Source: DASVBE01 sp963770375
GTDB taxonomy: Bacteria; Actinomycetota; Actinomycetes; Streptosporangiales; Streptosporangiaceae
Direction: 5' to 3'
DNA: 64,000 bases
NCBI GenBank assembly: GCA_963770375.1
Contig: CAVYPM010000022.1
Span: 124,001-188,000 of the forward strand
This document shows, piece after piece, positions 16,684-24,276 of this stretch; the stretch's first letter is position 1, and every line of letters starts with the position of its first letter. The notes under the pieces are model-generated. The model had not been told where the DNA came from. It worked only from the letters and a program-made list of their open reading frames with translations, and ran no database searches. A program made the position numbers and the translations under genes.

Positions 16684-17766
16684 TCACCTGACCGGGCCGG
16701 GCCGACCCGGCCGGCGCCGCCACCCGCGCCCGCCCCGGGCACGCAGCCGGAACCTTCGCTGCAGCCAGGTCAGCGGAACCGCGCCGGCGAACCCGAGTTC
16801 CAGCGGCAGCAGCGGCGCGGCCGACTGCACCATCACCGGCCCCAGCGCCGCGTCCGCGGCGGGCTTCCCGCTCGTCACACCCGGCTGCCCGAACGTCCCC
16901 GGGATCGGCAGCACCCGCCACCGGCTCGGCGGCCACACGATCATGAAGGCCCGCCCGACGACCTGTGACTCGGGGATCGTGCCGTTGCCCGGGTCGGACA
17001 TGTGGCCGCGCGAGTCGTACGACACGAACCGGTGGTCGCCCATCACCCACAGGCGCCCGGGCGGCACGACGATGCTGAAGTGCGTCAGCGACGGCGTGTC
17101 CCCCGGGAAGAGGTACGACTTCTCCGACAGAGGTACGCCGTTGACCGTGATCTTCCCGGCCGTGCAGCAGGCCACCTTGTCACCGGGCACGCCGATGACC
17201 CGCTTGATGTAGTCCTGCTGCCCCGGCGCCGTGCCGAACAACCCGGTCACCGACCGGAACAGCGGCCTGATCGCGGCGTCGTACAGCCGCACGAGCGGGT
17301 TGGAGCTGGCCGGCACCGGCGGCGGCACCGGGTCCCACGACCCGACCCCGTTGAACACGACGACGTCGCCGGGCTGGATGTCCCTGAAGTCGTAGACCAG
17401 CTTGTTGACCAGGACCTTGTCGCCGACGTTGAGCGTGTGCTCCATCGACGGCGACGGGATGTAGAACGCCTGGACCACAAAGTTCTTGATCAGCAGCGCG
17501 ATGACCAGCGCGATCACGATGAGGACGGGCAGCTCCCGCCAGAACGGCCGGCGCCGGCGGGGCGCGCCAGCGCCCTCGTCCGACGGCTCGCCGCCGTCGC
17601 CCGGCTCGCCCGGCTCGCGGGGCTCGTCCGCCGCGCCCGGAGCACCCGGCCCGGCACCCGCCTCCAGCTCCCCGGGATCCGCGGGAGGAGGCCCGGCTTC
17701 CCCGGCCACGCCGCCGCGCCCGGCGTCGGCCAGCGCGGCCTCGTGGGTGCTCTGCTCGTCCATCAT
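16684..17766 (-). CDS. lepB: signal peptidase I
   Basis: 360 aa. Membrane serine protease cutting Sec and Tat signal peptides. A 75-residue acidic Pro/Gly/Glu tail precedes RRRRPFWRELPVLIVIALVIA, the single N-terminal anchor. The nucleophile is the Ser of IPSPSMEHTL and the general base the Lys of DYIKRVIGVPGD; box E is GDHRFVSYDSRG. A long C-terminal stretch after RWRVLPIPGTFG contains a second hydrophobic segment followed by an Arg-rich tail, as in several actinomycete paralogues. It precedes rnhB by 7 nt. Confidence 0.95.
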   Translation of the reverse strand: MMDEQSTHEAALADAGRGGVAGEAGPPPADPGELEAGAGPGAPGAADEPREPGEPGDGGEPSDEGAGAPRRRRPFWRELPVLIVIALVIALLIKNFVVQAFYIPSPSMEHTLNVGDKVLVNKLVYDFRDIQPGDVVVFNGVGSWDPVPPPVPASSNPLVRLYDAAIRPLFRSVTGLFGTAPGQQDYIKRVIGVPGDKVACCTAGKITVNGVPLSEKSYLFPGDTPSLTHFSIVVPPGRLWVMGDHRFVSYDSRGHMSDPGNGTIPESQVVGRAFMIVWPPSRWRVLPIPGTFGQPGVTSGKPAADAALGPVMVQSAAPLLPLELGFAGAVPLTWLQRRFRLRARGGRGWRRRPGRPGPVR

Positions 17767-17896
17767 CGCGGTTGAGCCTAACCCGGCCCTCCCCCAGGAT
17801 TGACCACGCCGGCACCGGGCAGACGGATTTTGCCGTCCGCCGGCCGAGCCGGCCTGGCCGCCGCCCGGAGCTGGGCTGGGCTGGGCTGATCCGGCC

Positions 17897-18256
17897 TCAG
17901 CGGCCGGACAGGTCCCGGCGCTCCTTGATGCGCGCCGCCTTGCCGCGCAGGGAACGCAGGTAGTACAGCTTCGCCCGGCGGACGCGGCCCCGCGTCACCA
18001 GCTCGATCTTGTCGATCGACGGGCTGTGCACCGGGAACGTGCGCTCGACCCCGACGCTGTAGCTGATCTTCCGGACGGTGAACGTCTCGCGGGCGCCACT
18101 CCCCTGCCGCCGGATGACGATGCCCTGGAAGACCTGGATCCGGGAGCGGCTGCCCTCGACGACCCGCACGTGCACCCTCAGGGTGTCACCGGGCCGGAAA
18201 TCCGGGATGTCGGAACGGATCTGGGCCTGCTCCAGCTCGGCAATCGCGGTATGCAT
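17897..18256 (-). CDS. rplS: 50S ribosomal protein L19
   Basis: 119 aa, normal length. Conserved L19 features: IPDFRPGDTLRVHVRVVEG, RIQVFQGIVIRRQGSG, RETFTVRKISYSVGVERTFP and the C-terminal KLYYLRSLRGKAARIKE. It sits at the 30S-50S interface. Downstream of trmD in the conserved rpsP-rimM-trmD-rplS order, with a GC hairpin in the gap. Confidence 0.98.
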   Translation of the reverse strand: MHTAIAELEQAQIRSDIPDFRPGDTLRVHVRVVEGSRSRIQVFQGIVIRRQGSGARETFTVRKISYSVGVERTFPVHSPSIDKIELVTRGRVRRAKLYYLRSLRGKAARIKERRDLSGR

Positions 18257-18316
18257 CGCAAAGTTCCTTGGTCATCATCACGCGCACGGCGGGGCGGGCG
18301 CGGCAGCGGTCTCGGC

Positions 18317-18332
18317 GGGGCCCACGGGCCCC
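18317..18332 (-). terminator. GC hairpin between trmD and rplS
   Basis: A perfect 7-bp stem (GGGGCCC / GGGCCCC) with a 2-nt centre lies about 60 bp upstream of rplS. Without a T-run it may work as a processing or attenuation signal in the rpsP-trmD-rplS transcript. Inferred from position only. Confidence 0.35.
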
Positions 18333-18374
18333 GTGGCACGCCCGCGCGTACTCAGTCCGCGGGGGTGGCGCCTT

Positions 18375-19175
18375 TCAGTGTGCCACATCTTCACCACTGA
18401 CCGGGAAACCAGCGGCGAACAGGACCTCCCGGTCCCGCTTATCCAGCCCCGGGCCGAGGCGCGCAGCCAGGTCCGGCCGGCTCGCCGCGGTCACCCGCAG
18501 CGCCTGGTCACGCCGCCACCGGGCAATGGCCCCATGATCGCCCGACAGCAGCACCGGCGGCACCTCCTGCTCCCGCCAGACCGGCGGCCGGGTGTACACC
18601 GGTCCCTCGAGAAGTCCTGCCATCGGGCCCGACCCGCCGCCGAACGAATCGTCCGCCGCGGACCGGGCGTTGCCCATCACCCCGGGCAGCAGCCGGGCGA
18701 TGGCCTCGACCATCACCAGCACGGCCGGCTCGCCGCCGGCCAGCACGTAGTCGCCGATGCTCACCTCGTCGACCGGCATCCGGGTCCGGGCGTCGGCCGC
18801 GACACGGGAGTCGATTCCCTCGTACCGGCCGCAGCCGAAGATCAGCCACGGCTCCGCCGCGTACGCCGCGGCCCGCTCCTGCGTGAACAGCGTCCCCGAC
18901 GGGCTGGGCAGCACCAGCCGGCCCACCCCCCGGGAGGCCCCACCGCCGGCCGCCAGCACGCTGTCCAGCGCGTCGCCCCACGGCCCCGGTGTCATCACCA
19001 TCCCGGGCCCGCCGCCATAAGGCGCGTCGTCCACCGACCGGTGCACGTCGGTGGACCAGCCGCGCAGGTCGTGCACGCCGAACTGGATGTCACCGCGCTC
19101 CGCGGCCTTGCCGATCAGCGAGACCCGCAGCGGCCCGAAGTACTCAGGAAAGATCGTGATGATGTCGATCCGCAC
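18375..19175 (-). CDS. trmD: tRNA (guanine37-N1)-methyltransferase
   Basis: 266 aa. SPOUT-class enzyme that makes m1G37 and prevents +1 frameshifting. It starts MRIDIITIFPEYFGPLRVSL; DDAPYGGGPGMVM and the trefoil-knot SAM site with FGCGRYEGIDSRV and SIGDYVLAGGE are intact, followed by the usual helical C-terminal domain with PPVLLSGDHGAIARWRRDQA. It lies 9 bp after rimM. Confidence 0.97.
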   Translation of the reverse strand: MRIDIITIFPEYFGPLRVSLIGKAAERGDIQFGVHDLRGWSTDVHRSVDDAPYGGGPGMVMTPGPWGDALDSVLAAGGGASRGVGRLVLPSPSGTLFTQERAAAYAAEPWLIFGCGRYEGIDSRVAADARTRMPVDEVSIGDYVLAGGEPAVLVMVEAIARLLPGVMGNARSAADDSFGGGSGPMAGLLEGPVYTRPPVWREQEVPPVLLSGDHGAIARWRRDQALRVTAASRPDLAARLGPGLDKRDREVLFAAGFPVSGEDVAH

Positions 19176-19184
19176 AGCGGCACC

Positions 19185-19721
19185 TCAGATAGCCTCGCCG
19201 GGATCCAGCAGCCCCGGCGGCGGGTCGAGAACCAGGCGGCCGGCCGCGATATCCACTTCCGGCACGATCGCCCGCACGAACGGCACCAGCGTCTCGCCAG
19301 CTCCGGCGCCGGCCCCGGCGCCAGCCGCGGAGATCACCAGCAGATCCTGCCCATGGTGCAGCACATCGGTGACCGTACCCACCCGGTCCCCGGCAACGGT
19401 CACCGCGACCAGCCCGATCAGGTCATGGTCGTTGAACTCGTCCGGATCCTCCGGCGTCCCCACCGCCGCGGAGTCGACCAGCAGCAGCGCCCCGGCCAGC
19501 TCCTCGGCCCGGGTCCGGTCGGCCAGCCCGTCGAACCGGACCAGCAGCCGCCCCAGGTGCCACCGCACCGAGCCGACGGTCAGCGGGCCCAGCGCGGCCG
19601 GGTCGGTGGCCAGGACCGTCCCGGGCGCGAACCGGCGCCCGGGGTCGTCGGTCCGGACCTGGACCGACACCTCGCCCCGGACTCCGTGCGCCCGGCCGAC
19701 CCGGCCCACGACCAGCTGCAT
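19185..19721 (-). CDS. rimM: 16S rRNA processing protein RimM
   Basis: 178 aa. Binds S19 and helps mature the 30S head. The N-terminal barrel has VVGRVGRAHGVRGEVSVQVR and the PRC-barrel domain has DLIGLVAVTVAGDRVGTVTD followed by LLVISAAGA and VPFVRAIVPEVD. A short Gly/Ala run (GAGAGAGAG) sits in the PRC domain. Between khpA and trmD on the same strand. Confidence 0.95.
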   Translation of the reverse strand: MQLVVGRVGRAHGVRGEVSVQVRTDDPGRRFAPGTVLATDPAALGPLTVGSVRWHLGRLLVRFDGLADRTRAEELAGALLLVDSAAVGTPEDPDEFNDHDLIGLVAVTVAGDRVGTVTDVLHHGQDLLVISAAGAGAGAGAGETLVPFVRAIVPEVDIAAGRLVLDPPPGLLDPGEAI

Positions 19722-19726
19722 GCCGC

Positions 19727-19969
19727 CTAGCGGATCTCGTCGACGTCCAGCAGGTCGACGCGGACGTAGAGGTTGCCCGCCAGCGAGCTCATCACGGTGC
19801 GGAGCGCGCGCGCCGTGCGCCCGCCCCGCCCGATGACCTTGCCGAGATCCTCCGGGTGGACGCGGACCTCAAGGGCCCGGCCGCGGCGCAGACCACGGCT
19901 TTCCACCCGGACCTCGTCGGGGTACTCGACGATGCCCCTGACCAGGTGCTCGAGGGCCTCTTCCAGCAC
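19727..19969 (-). CDS. khpA: KH-domain RNA-binding protein KhpA
   Basis: 80-aa single KH domain. The RNA-binding GxxG loop is VIGRGGRTARALRTVM, preceded by LEVRVHPEDLGK. KhpA binds many RNAs, often with KhpB. The start is a GTG placed 1 nt inside a TGACGTG junction with the end of the restored rpsP frame, suggesting tight coupling. Confidence 0.93.
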   Translation of the reverse strand: MLEEALEHLVRGIVEYPDEVRVESRGLRRGRALEVRVHPEDLGKVIGRGGRTARALRTVMSSLAGNLYVRVDLLDVDEIR

Positions 19970-19970
19970 G

Positions 19971-20480
19971 TCAGGCCTCGCTGCCCGGCTCGCTTCCGGC
20001 GGGCTCGGCGTCGGCCTTCTCCGGCTCCTTGGCCGCCTTGGCCGTGCCGCTCTCCTTCGCCGCGCCCTTGGCCGGCGCGTCGCTCTTGGCGGCCTTGGCC
20101 TCCTTGGCCGGCGCCTCGGCCTTCACGTCCGCGGCGTCCTTAGCCGGCGTCCTTAGCCGGGCGTCCTTAGCCGGGGCGTCCTTAGCCGGGGCGTCCTTAG
20201 CCGGAGCGTCCTTAGCCGGAGCGTCCTTAGCCGGGGCGTCCTTAGCCGGGGCGTCCTTGGCCGGAGCGTCCTTAGCCGGAGCGTCCTTAGCCGGAGCGTC
20301 CGCCTTCGCGGGCGCCTTGGCCTTGGCCGCGCCGTCCTTGGCGCCGTCCGCCTTGTCCGCGCTGTCCGCCTTCTCGGCAGTCTCGGCCTTGTCCGCCTTG
20401 CCGCCCTTGGCCGGCGCGTCCGCCTTGGCCGCGCGTCCGCCTTGGCCGGCGCATCCGCCTTCGCAGACGCGTCCGCCTTC
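19971..20480 (-). repeat. Lys/Ala/Asp-coding tandem repeats, the S16 tail
   Basis: From about 20143 to 20300 a 15-bp unit (GCGTCCTTAGCCGGG and variants with GGA) is repeated roughly ten times; on the minus strand it reads Ala-Pro-Ala-Lys-Asp. Two adjacent units are 13 and 14 bp instead of 15, which shifts the frame for one unit and then restores it. Flanking Lys-Ala-Asp stretches extend the tail to a TGA at 19971. A missing C near 20435 breaks the link to rpsP. Confidence 0.8.
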
Positions 20481-20923
20481 GCAGTGGTATCGGCCTTCGC
20501 AGAGGCGTCCGCCTTGGCGGCGTCCCCGGCCTTGGCCCGGCCCCGGCCGCCGCCCTTGGGCGTGGTGGCGCCGCTGTCAGCCAGCGCCTCGGCCGCAGCG
20601 GCGGCGAAGATCTCCTTGCGGTCCTGCTTGGGGGCCGCGACCCGGAGCGTGCCCTCGGCACCCGGCAGACCCTTGAACTTCTGCCAGTCGCCGGTGACCT
20701 CGAGGATCTTCCTGACCGGGTCGGTGGGCTGAGCGCCGACCGACAGCCAGTGCTGGGCCCGCTCGGAGTCGACCTCGATGAGGGAGGGCTCGGCCTTCGG
20801 GTGGTACTTGCCGATCTCCTCGATCGCCCGGCCGTCCCGCTTGGTGCGGGCGTCGGCCACGACGATCCTGTAGTACGGCGCCCTGATCTTGCCCAGGCGC
20901 TTCAGCTTGATCTTGACAGCCAC
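20153..20923 (-). CDS. rpsP: 30S ribosomal protein S16 with long repetitive extension
   Basis: The S16 core is the first 85 residues or so: AVKIKLKRLGKIRAPYYRIV, VADARTKRDGRAIEEIGKYH, and SVGAQPTDPVRKILEVTGDW. After PKQDRKEIFAAAAAEALADS comes a Lys-Ala-Asp tail (AKADASAKADTTAKADAS) that turns into Arg-Pro-rich nonsense at about 20435. One added base there gives a continuous tail to 19971, total about 317 aa, against 80-140 normally. The start is a GTG with GGGAG about 13 nt upstream; in-frame upstream codons look non-coding. Confidence 0.92.
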   Translation of the reverse strand: MAVKIKLKRLGKIRAPYYRIVVADARTKRDGRAIEEIGKYHPKAEPSLIEVDSERAQHWLSVGAQPTDPVRKILEVTGDWQKFKGLPGAEGTLRVAAPKQDRKEIFAAAAAEALADSGATTPKGGGRGRAKAGDAAKADASAKADTTAKADASAKADAPAKADARPRRTRRPRAARRTRPRLPRRRTARTRRTAPRTARPRPRRPRRRTLRLRTLRLRTLRPRTPRLRTPRLRTLRLRTLRLRTPRLRTPRLRTPG

Positions 20924-21126
20924 GGCTGTGGTTTTCTCCCAGCGAATTCGGGTGCGGGCGGCGAACCGTGCCGGGTGGGGACCGGCGGCACTGCCCGGAT
21001 TGGTCGCGGCCGCGAGGTCAGAGAGGGTCCCCGCAGCCGACAGGTGCCCCGTCATTGTGCCAGACGATCCCGGCCAGGGCGTAATTACCAGCGTGGCGAC
21101 CGTACTCCGGTGAATGTCTTCTAGGA

Positions 21127-21315
21127 TTACGGTGCCGGGCGCGCGGGCCACACCCACCGCCGCCGGCTCCACGCCCGGCGGTTCAGGGCGAAGCAGACGG
21201 CCACCGCCAGGCCGATCGCAACCTCGGCCAGGGCAACCGCGGCCGTCTGGATCGGCTGGTGCACCAGCCACCGGGCGAGCCAGGCGACGGGTGTGCGGCG
21301 CAATCCCGGGCGCAC
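21127..21315 (-). CDS. possible small membrane protein (62 aa)
   Basis: GTG start. The product has one plausible transmembrane helix (TAAVALAEVAIGLAVAVCFA) flanked by Arg/Trp-rich segments (LVHQPIQ; LNRRAWSRRRWVW). It is isolated in the 440-bp ffh-rpsP gap, where many actinobacteria carry an unrelated gene. No clear ribosome binding site is seen. It could be chance reading in GC-rich DNA; only the hydrophobic pattern favours it. Confidence 0.35.
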   Translation of the reverse strand: MRPGLRRTPVAWLARWLVHQPIQTAAVALAEVAIGLAVAVCFALNRRAWSRRRWVWPARPAP

Positions 21316-21369
21316 AGCGCCCGGCCAGGTCGCGGCCCAGACCAGTCCCCGGTTCAGCTCCGGGCCGGC

Positions 21370-23016
21370 CTACCGGCCCTTCTTGCCGCGGCGGTTCGCG
21401 CCGCCGCCGCGCAGGCCCGGCGGCAGGTGCTGCGGCCCCGGTTGGCTGCCGGGCCCGGGCCCCGGCAGCCGGAACCCGCCCTCGCCGCCGAGGCCAGGAG
21501 GCAGATTCCCGGGCAGCCCGCCCAGTCCGCCCAGGCCGCCGCCGGTCCCGGCCGACCCCGGCTGGGTGCCCAGCGGCAGCCCTGGCGGCTGCTTCCCGGC
21601 AGCGCCAGCCGGCGACCCGCCGGGACGGCCGCCCTTCGGCTTCTTCTTCGTCTTCTTGGCCTGCTTGCTGGCCCGCCGCATACCGGGCATACCCGGCATA
21701 CCGGGCATACCGCCGCCGCCCATCATCTGGCGCATCATCTTCTGGCCCTCGAGGAACCTGGTCACCAGGTTGCTGACCTCGCCAACGGCGACGCCGGAAC
21801 CGGCCGCGATCCGGGCCCGCCGCGAGCCGTTGATGATCTTCGGGTTGCGCCGCTCGGCCGGGGTCATCGAGTTCACGATGGCCGCGGCCCGGTCCAGGTC
21901 CTTATCGCTGACCTGGCTGAGCATCTCCCGGTTCTGCGCCGCGCCGGGCAGCATGCCCAGCAGGTTGCCGATCGGGCCGAGCTTGCGGACCATGGCCAGC
22001 TGCTGGACGAAGTCCTCGAGCGTGAACCCCTCGCCGGAGGCCAGCTTCCCGGCCAGCGCCGCGGTCTGCTCCTGGTCGAAGGTCTTCTCGGCCTGCTCGA
22101 TCAGCGTGAGCATGTCGCCGAGGTCAAGGATGCGGGACGCCATCCGGTCCGGGTGGAAGACGTCGAAGTCCTCGAGCTTCTCCCCGGACGAGGCGAACAT
22201 CACCGGACGGCCGGTCAGCTCCGCGATCGACAGCGCGGCACCGCCGCGGGCGTCGCCGTCCAGCTTGGTCAGCACCACGCCGTCGTAGCCGACGCCGTCG
22301 AGGAACGCCTGCGCGGTGGTCACCGCGTCCTGGCCGATCATCGCGTCGACCACGAACAGGATCTCGTCCGGGTCGGTGGCGTCGCGGATGTCGGCCGCCT
22401 GCTGCATCATCTCCTCGTCGACGCCCAGGCGGCCCGCGGTGTCGATGATGACGATGTTGTGCATGCGGTGCCGGGCCTCGTCCAGCGAGTCCCTGGAGAC
22501 CGCGACTGGGTCGCCTACCCCGTTGCCGGGCTGCGGCGCGTACACCGGGACCCCGGCCTGCCCGCCGACGACCTGGAGCTGCTGGACCGCATTCGGCCGC
22601 TGCAGGTCGGCGGCGACCAGCAGCGGCGTGTTGCCCTGCTCGCGCAGCCAGAGGGCCAGCTTGCCGGCCAGCGTGGTCTTACCCGAGCCCTGCAGGCCGG
22701 CCAGCAGGATCACGGTCGGCGGCGTCTTGGCGAACCGCAGCCGCCGGGTCTCGCCGCCGAGGATCGCGATCAGCTCGTCGTTGACGATCTTGATGACCTG
22801 CTGGGCGGGGTTGAGCGCGGCGGACACTTCCTCGGTCGACGCCCGCTCCCTGACCCGGCTGATGAACGACCGCACCACCGGCAGGGCCACGTCGGCCTCG
22901 AGCAGCGCGATCCTGATCTCCCGACAGGTCGCGTCGATGTCGGCGGCCGACAGCCGGCCCCGCCCGCGCAGCGCGGAAAAGACCTGGGTCAGCCGGTCGG
23001 AGAGAGTCTCGAACAC
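21370..23016 (-). CDS. ffh: signal recognition particle protein Ffh
   Basis: 548 aa. SRP GTPase delivering nascent membrane proteins to FtsY. The N domain starts FETLSDRLTQVFSALRGRGR; the G domain has GLQGSGKTTLAGKLA, DLQRPNAVQQL, IIDTAGRLGVDE and TKLDGDARGGAALS; the Met-rich M domain has LGPIGNLLGMLPG and GSRRARIAAGSGV. After FLEGQKMMRQMMGGGGMPGM a tail of about 100 residues is Gly/Pro-rich with (GMP) repeats and ends in a basic patch (RRGKKGR). Gram-positive Ffh usually ends soon after the M domain. Confidence 0.97.
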   Translation of the reverse strand: MFETLSDRLTQVFSALRGRGRLSAADIDATCREIRIALLEADVALPVVRSFISRVRERASTEEVSAALNPAQQVIKIVNDELIAILGGETRRLRFAKTPPTVILLAGLQGSGKTTLAGKLALWLREQGNTPLLVAADLQRPNAVQQLQVVGGQAGVPVYAPQPGNGVGDPVAVSRDSLDEARHRMHNIVIIDTAGRLGVDEEMMQQAADIRDATDPDEILFVVDAMIGQDAVTTAQAFLDGVGYDGVVLTKLDGDARGGAALSIAELTGRPVMFASSGEKLEDFDVFHPDRMASRILDLGDMLTLIEQAEKTFDQEQTAALAGKLASGEGFTLEDFVQQLAMVRKLGPIGNLLGMLPGAAQNREMLSQVSDKDLDRAAAIVNSMTPAERRNPKIINGSRRARIAAGSGVAVGEVSNLVTRFLEGQKMMRQMMGGGGMPGMPGMPGMRRASKQAKKTKKKPKGGRPGGSPAGAAGKQPPGLPLGTQPGSAGTGGGLGGLGGLPGNLPPGLGGEGGFRLPGPGPGSQPGPQHLPPGLRGGGANRRGKKGR

Positions 23017-23031
23017 CGTTAGCTGCCGTCC

Positions 23032-24222
23032 TCACGCAGGTACAAGGGGAGCTCCCAGGCTATCGCGGTCCAGTGACGAACCCAGGATCGCGTCCACGAA
23101 CGCGGCCGGCTCGAACGGGGCCAGGTCGTCCGGGCCCTCGCCCAGCCCGACCAGCTTGACCGGCACGCCCAGCTCGCGCTGCACGGAGATCACGATGCCG
23201 CCCTTGGCCGTCCCGTCCAGCTTGGTCAGCACGATCCCGGTCACGTCCACGACCTCGGCGAACACCCGGGCCTGCCGCAGCCCGTTCTGCCCGGTGGTGG
23301 CGTCGAGTACGAGCAGGACCTCGTCCACGTCGGCCTGCCGGGATACCACGCGCTTGATCTTGCCGAGCTCGTCCATCAGCCCGGCCTTGGTGTGCAGCCG
23401 GCCCGCGGTGTCGATGATGACCGTGTCCACCTCGAGCTCGGTCCCTTCCCTGACCGCCTCGAACGCGACGCTGGCCGGGTCCGCGCCGTCCCGGTCGGAC
23501 CGCACCACCGTGGCGCCCACCCGCGAGCCCCAGGTCTGCAGCTGGTCGGCGGCGGCCGCGCGGAACGTGTCCGCCGCGCCGAGCAGCACGGTGCGCCCGT
23601 CGCCGATCAGAACGCGGGCCAGTTTCCCGCAGGTGGTGGTCTTGCCGGTGCCGTTGACCCCGACCATCAGCAGCACCGCGGGACGGCCCGCGTGCGGGCT
23701 GACCCGCAGCGACCGGTCCAGGTCCGGCCCGATGGCCTCGATCAGCTGGGCCCGCAGCAGCGACCGCACGTCCTTGCTGCCGGTCACCTTGACCTCGGTC
23801 CGCAGCTGCTCGACCAGGTGCCGGGCCGGGGCGACGCCCACGTCGGCGGTGATCAGGGTGTCCTCGATCTCCTCCCAGCCCTCGTCGTCCAGCGTGTCCC
23901 GCGACAGCAGGCCGAGCAGCACCGAGCCGAACGCCGACTGCGACCGGGCCAGCCGGCCGCGGAGCCGTACCATCCGGCCCGCCGACGGCGGCGGGACCTC
24001 GATCTCCGGTGCGGCGGGCTCGGCGACGGCCTCGGTGGCCAGGTCAAGGCCGCCCCCGGCACCGGAGCGCTCGTCGGTGTCCGCGGGGGCGGCCCCGGTG
24101 GCCGGGGGCTTCGGGGCCGGCGGCGGGGGCGTGGCCCGGCCGCGTCGCGACGAAACCAGCAGGTAGGCGCCGCCGGCGCTGAGCCCGACCACGATGGCGA
24201 TGATGATGATCAGGTATTCCAT
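23032..24222 (-). CDS. ftsY: signal recognition particle receptor FtsY
   Basis: 396 aa. It begins with a transmembrane helix (MEYLIIIIAIVVGLSAGGAY), as typical for actinobacterial FtsY, then a Pro/Glu-rich linker. The NG domain holds GVNGTGKTTTCGKLA near residue 188, DTFRAAAADQLQ, IIDTAGRLHTKAGLMDEL and TKLDGTAKGG. It docks the SRP-ribosome complex on the Sec translocon. It lies 15 bp upstream of ffh. Confidence 0.97.
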   Translation of the reverse strand: MEYLIIIIAIVVGLSAGGAYLLVSSRRGRATPPPPAPKPPATGAAPADTDERSGAGGGLDLATEAVAEPAAPEIEVPPPSAGRMVRLRGRLARSQSAFGSVLLGLLSRDTLDDEGWEEIEDTLITADVGVAPARHLVEQLRTEVKVTGSKDVRSLLRAQLIEAIGPDLDRSLRVSPHAGRPAVLLMVGVNGTGKTTTCGKLARVLIGDGRTVLLGAADTFRAAAADQLQTWGSRVGATVVRSDRDGADPASVAFEAVREGTELEVDTVIIDTAGRLHTKAGLMDELGKIKRVVSRQADVDEVLLVLDATTGQNGLRQARVFAEVVDVTGIVLTKLDGTAKGGIVISVQRELGVPVKLVGLGEGPDDLAPFEPAAFVDAILGSSLDRDSLGAPLVPA

Positions 24223-24276
24223 GACTGCCCCAGTCTGGCAGAGAGCCGGCCCTGCTCCGGGCCGGCGGGACGCACC

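Noticed and set aside
18078..19730. 550-codon plus-strand frame over rplS, trmD and rimM
   Set aside because: Antisense to three well-supported genes.
20140..20300. Regular 15-bp repeats as a possible CRISPR array
   Set aside because: Units are directly adjacent without spacers and encode an in-frame pentapeptide tail of S16.
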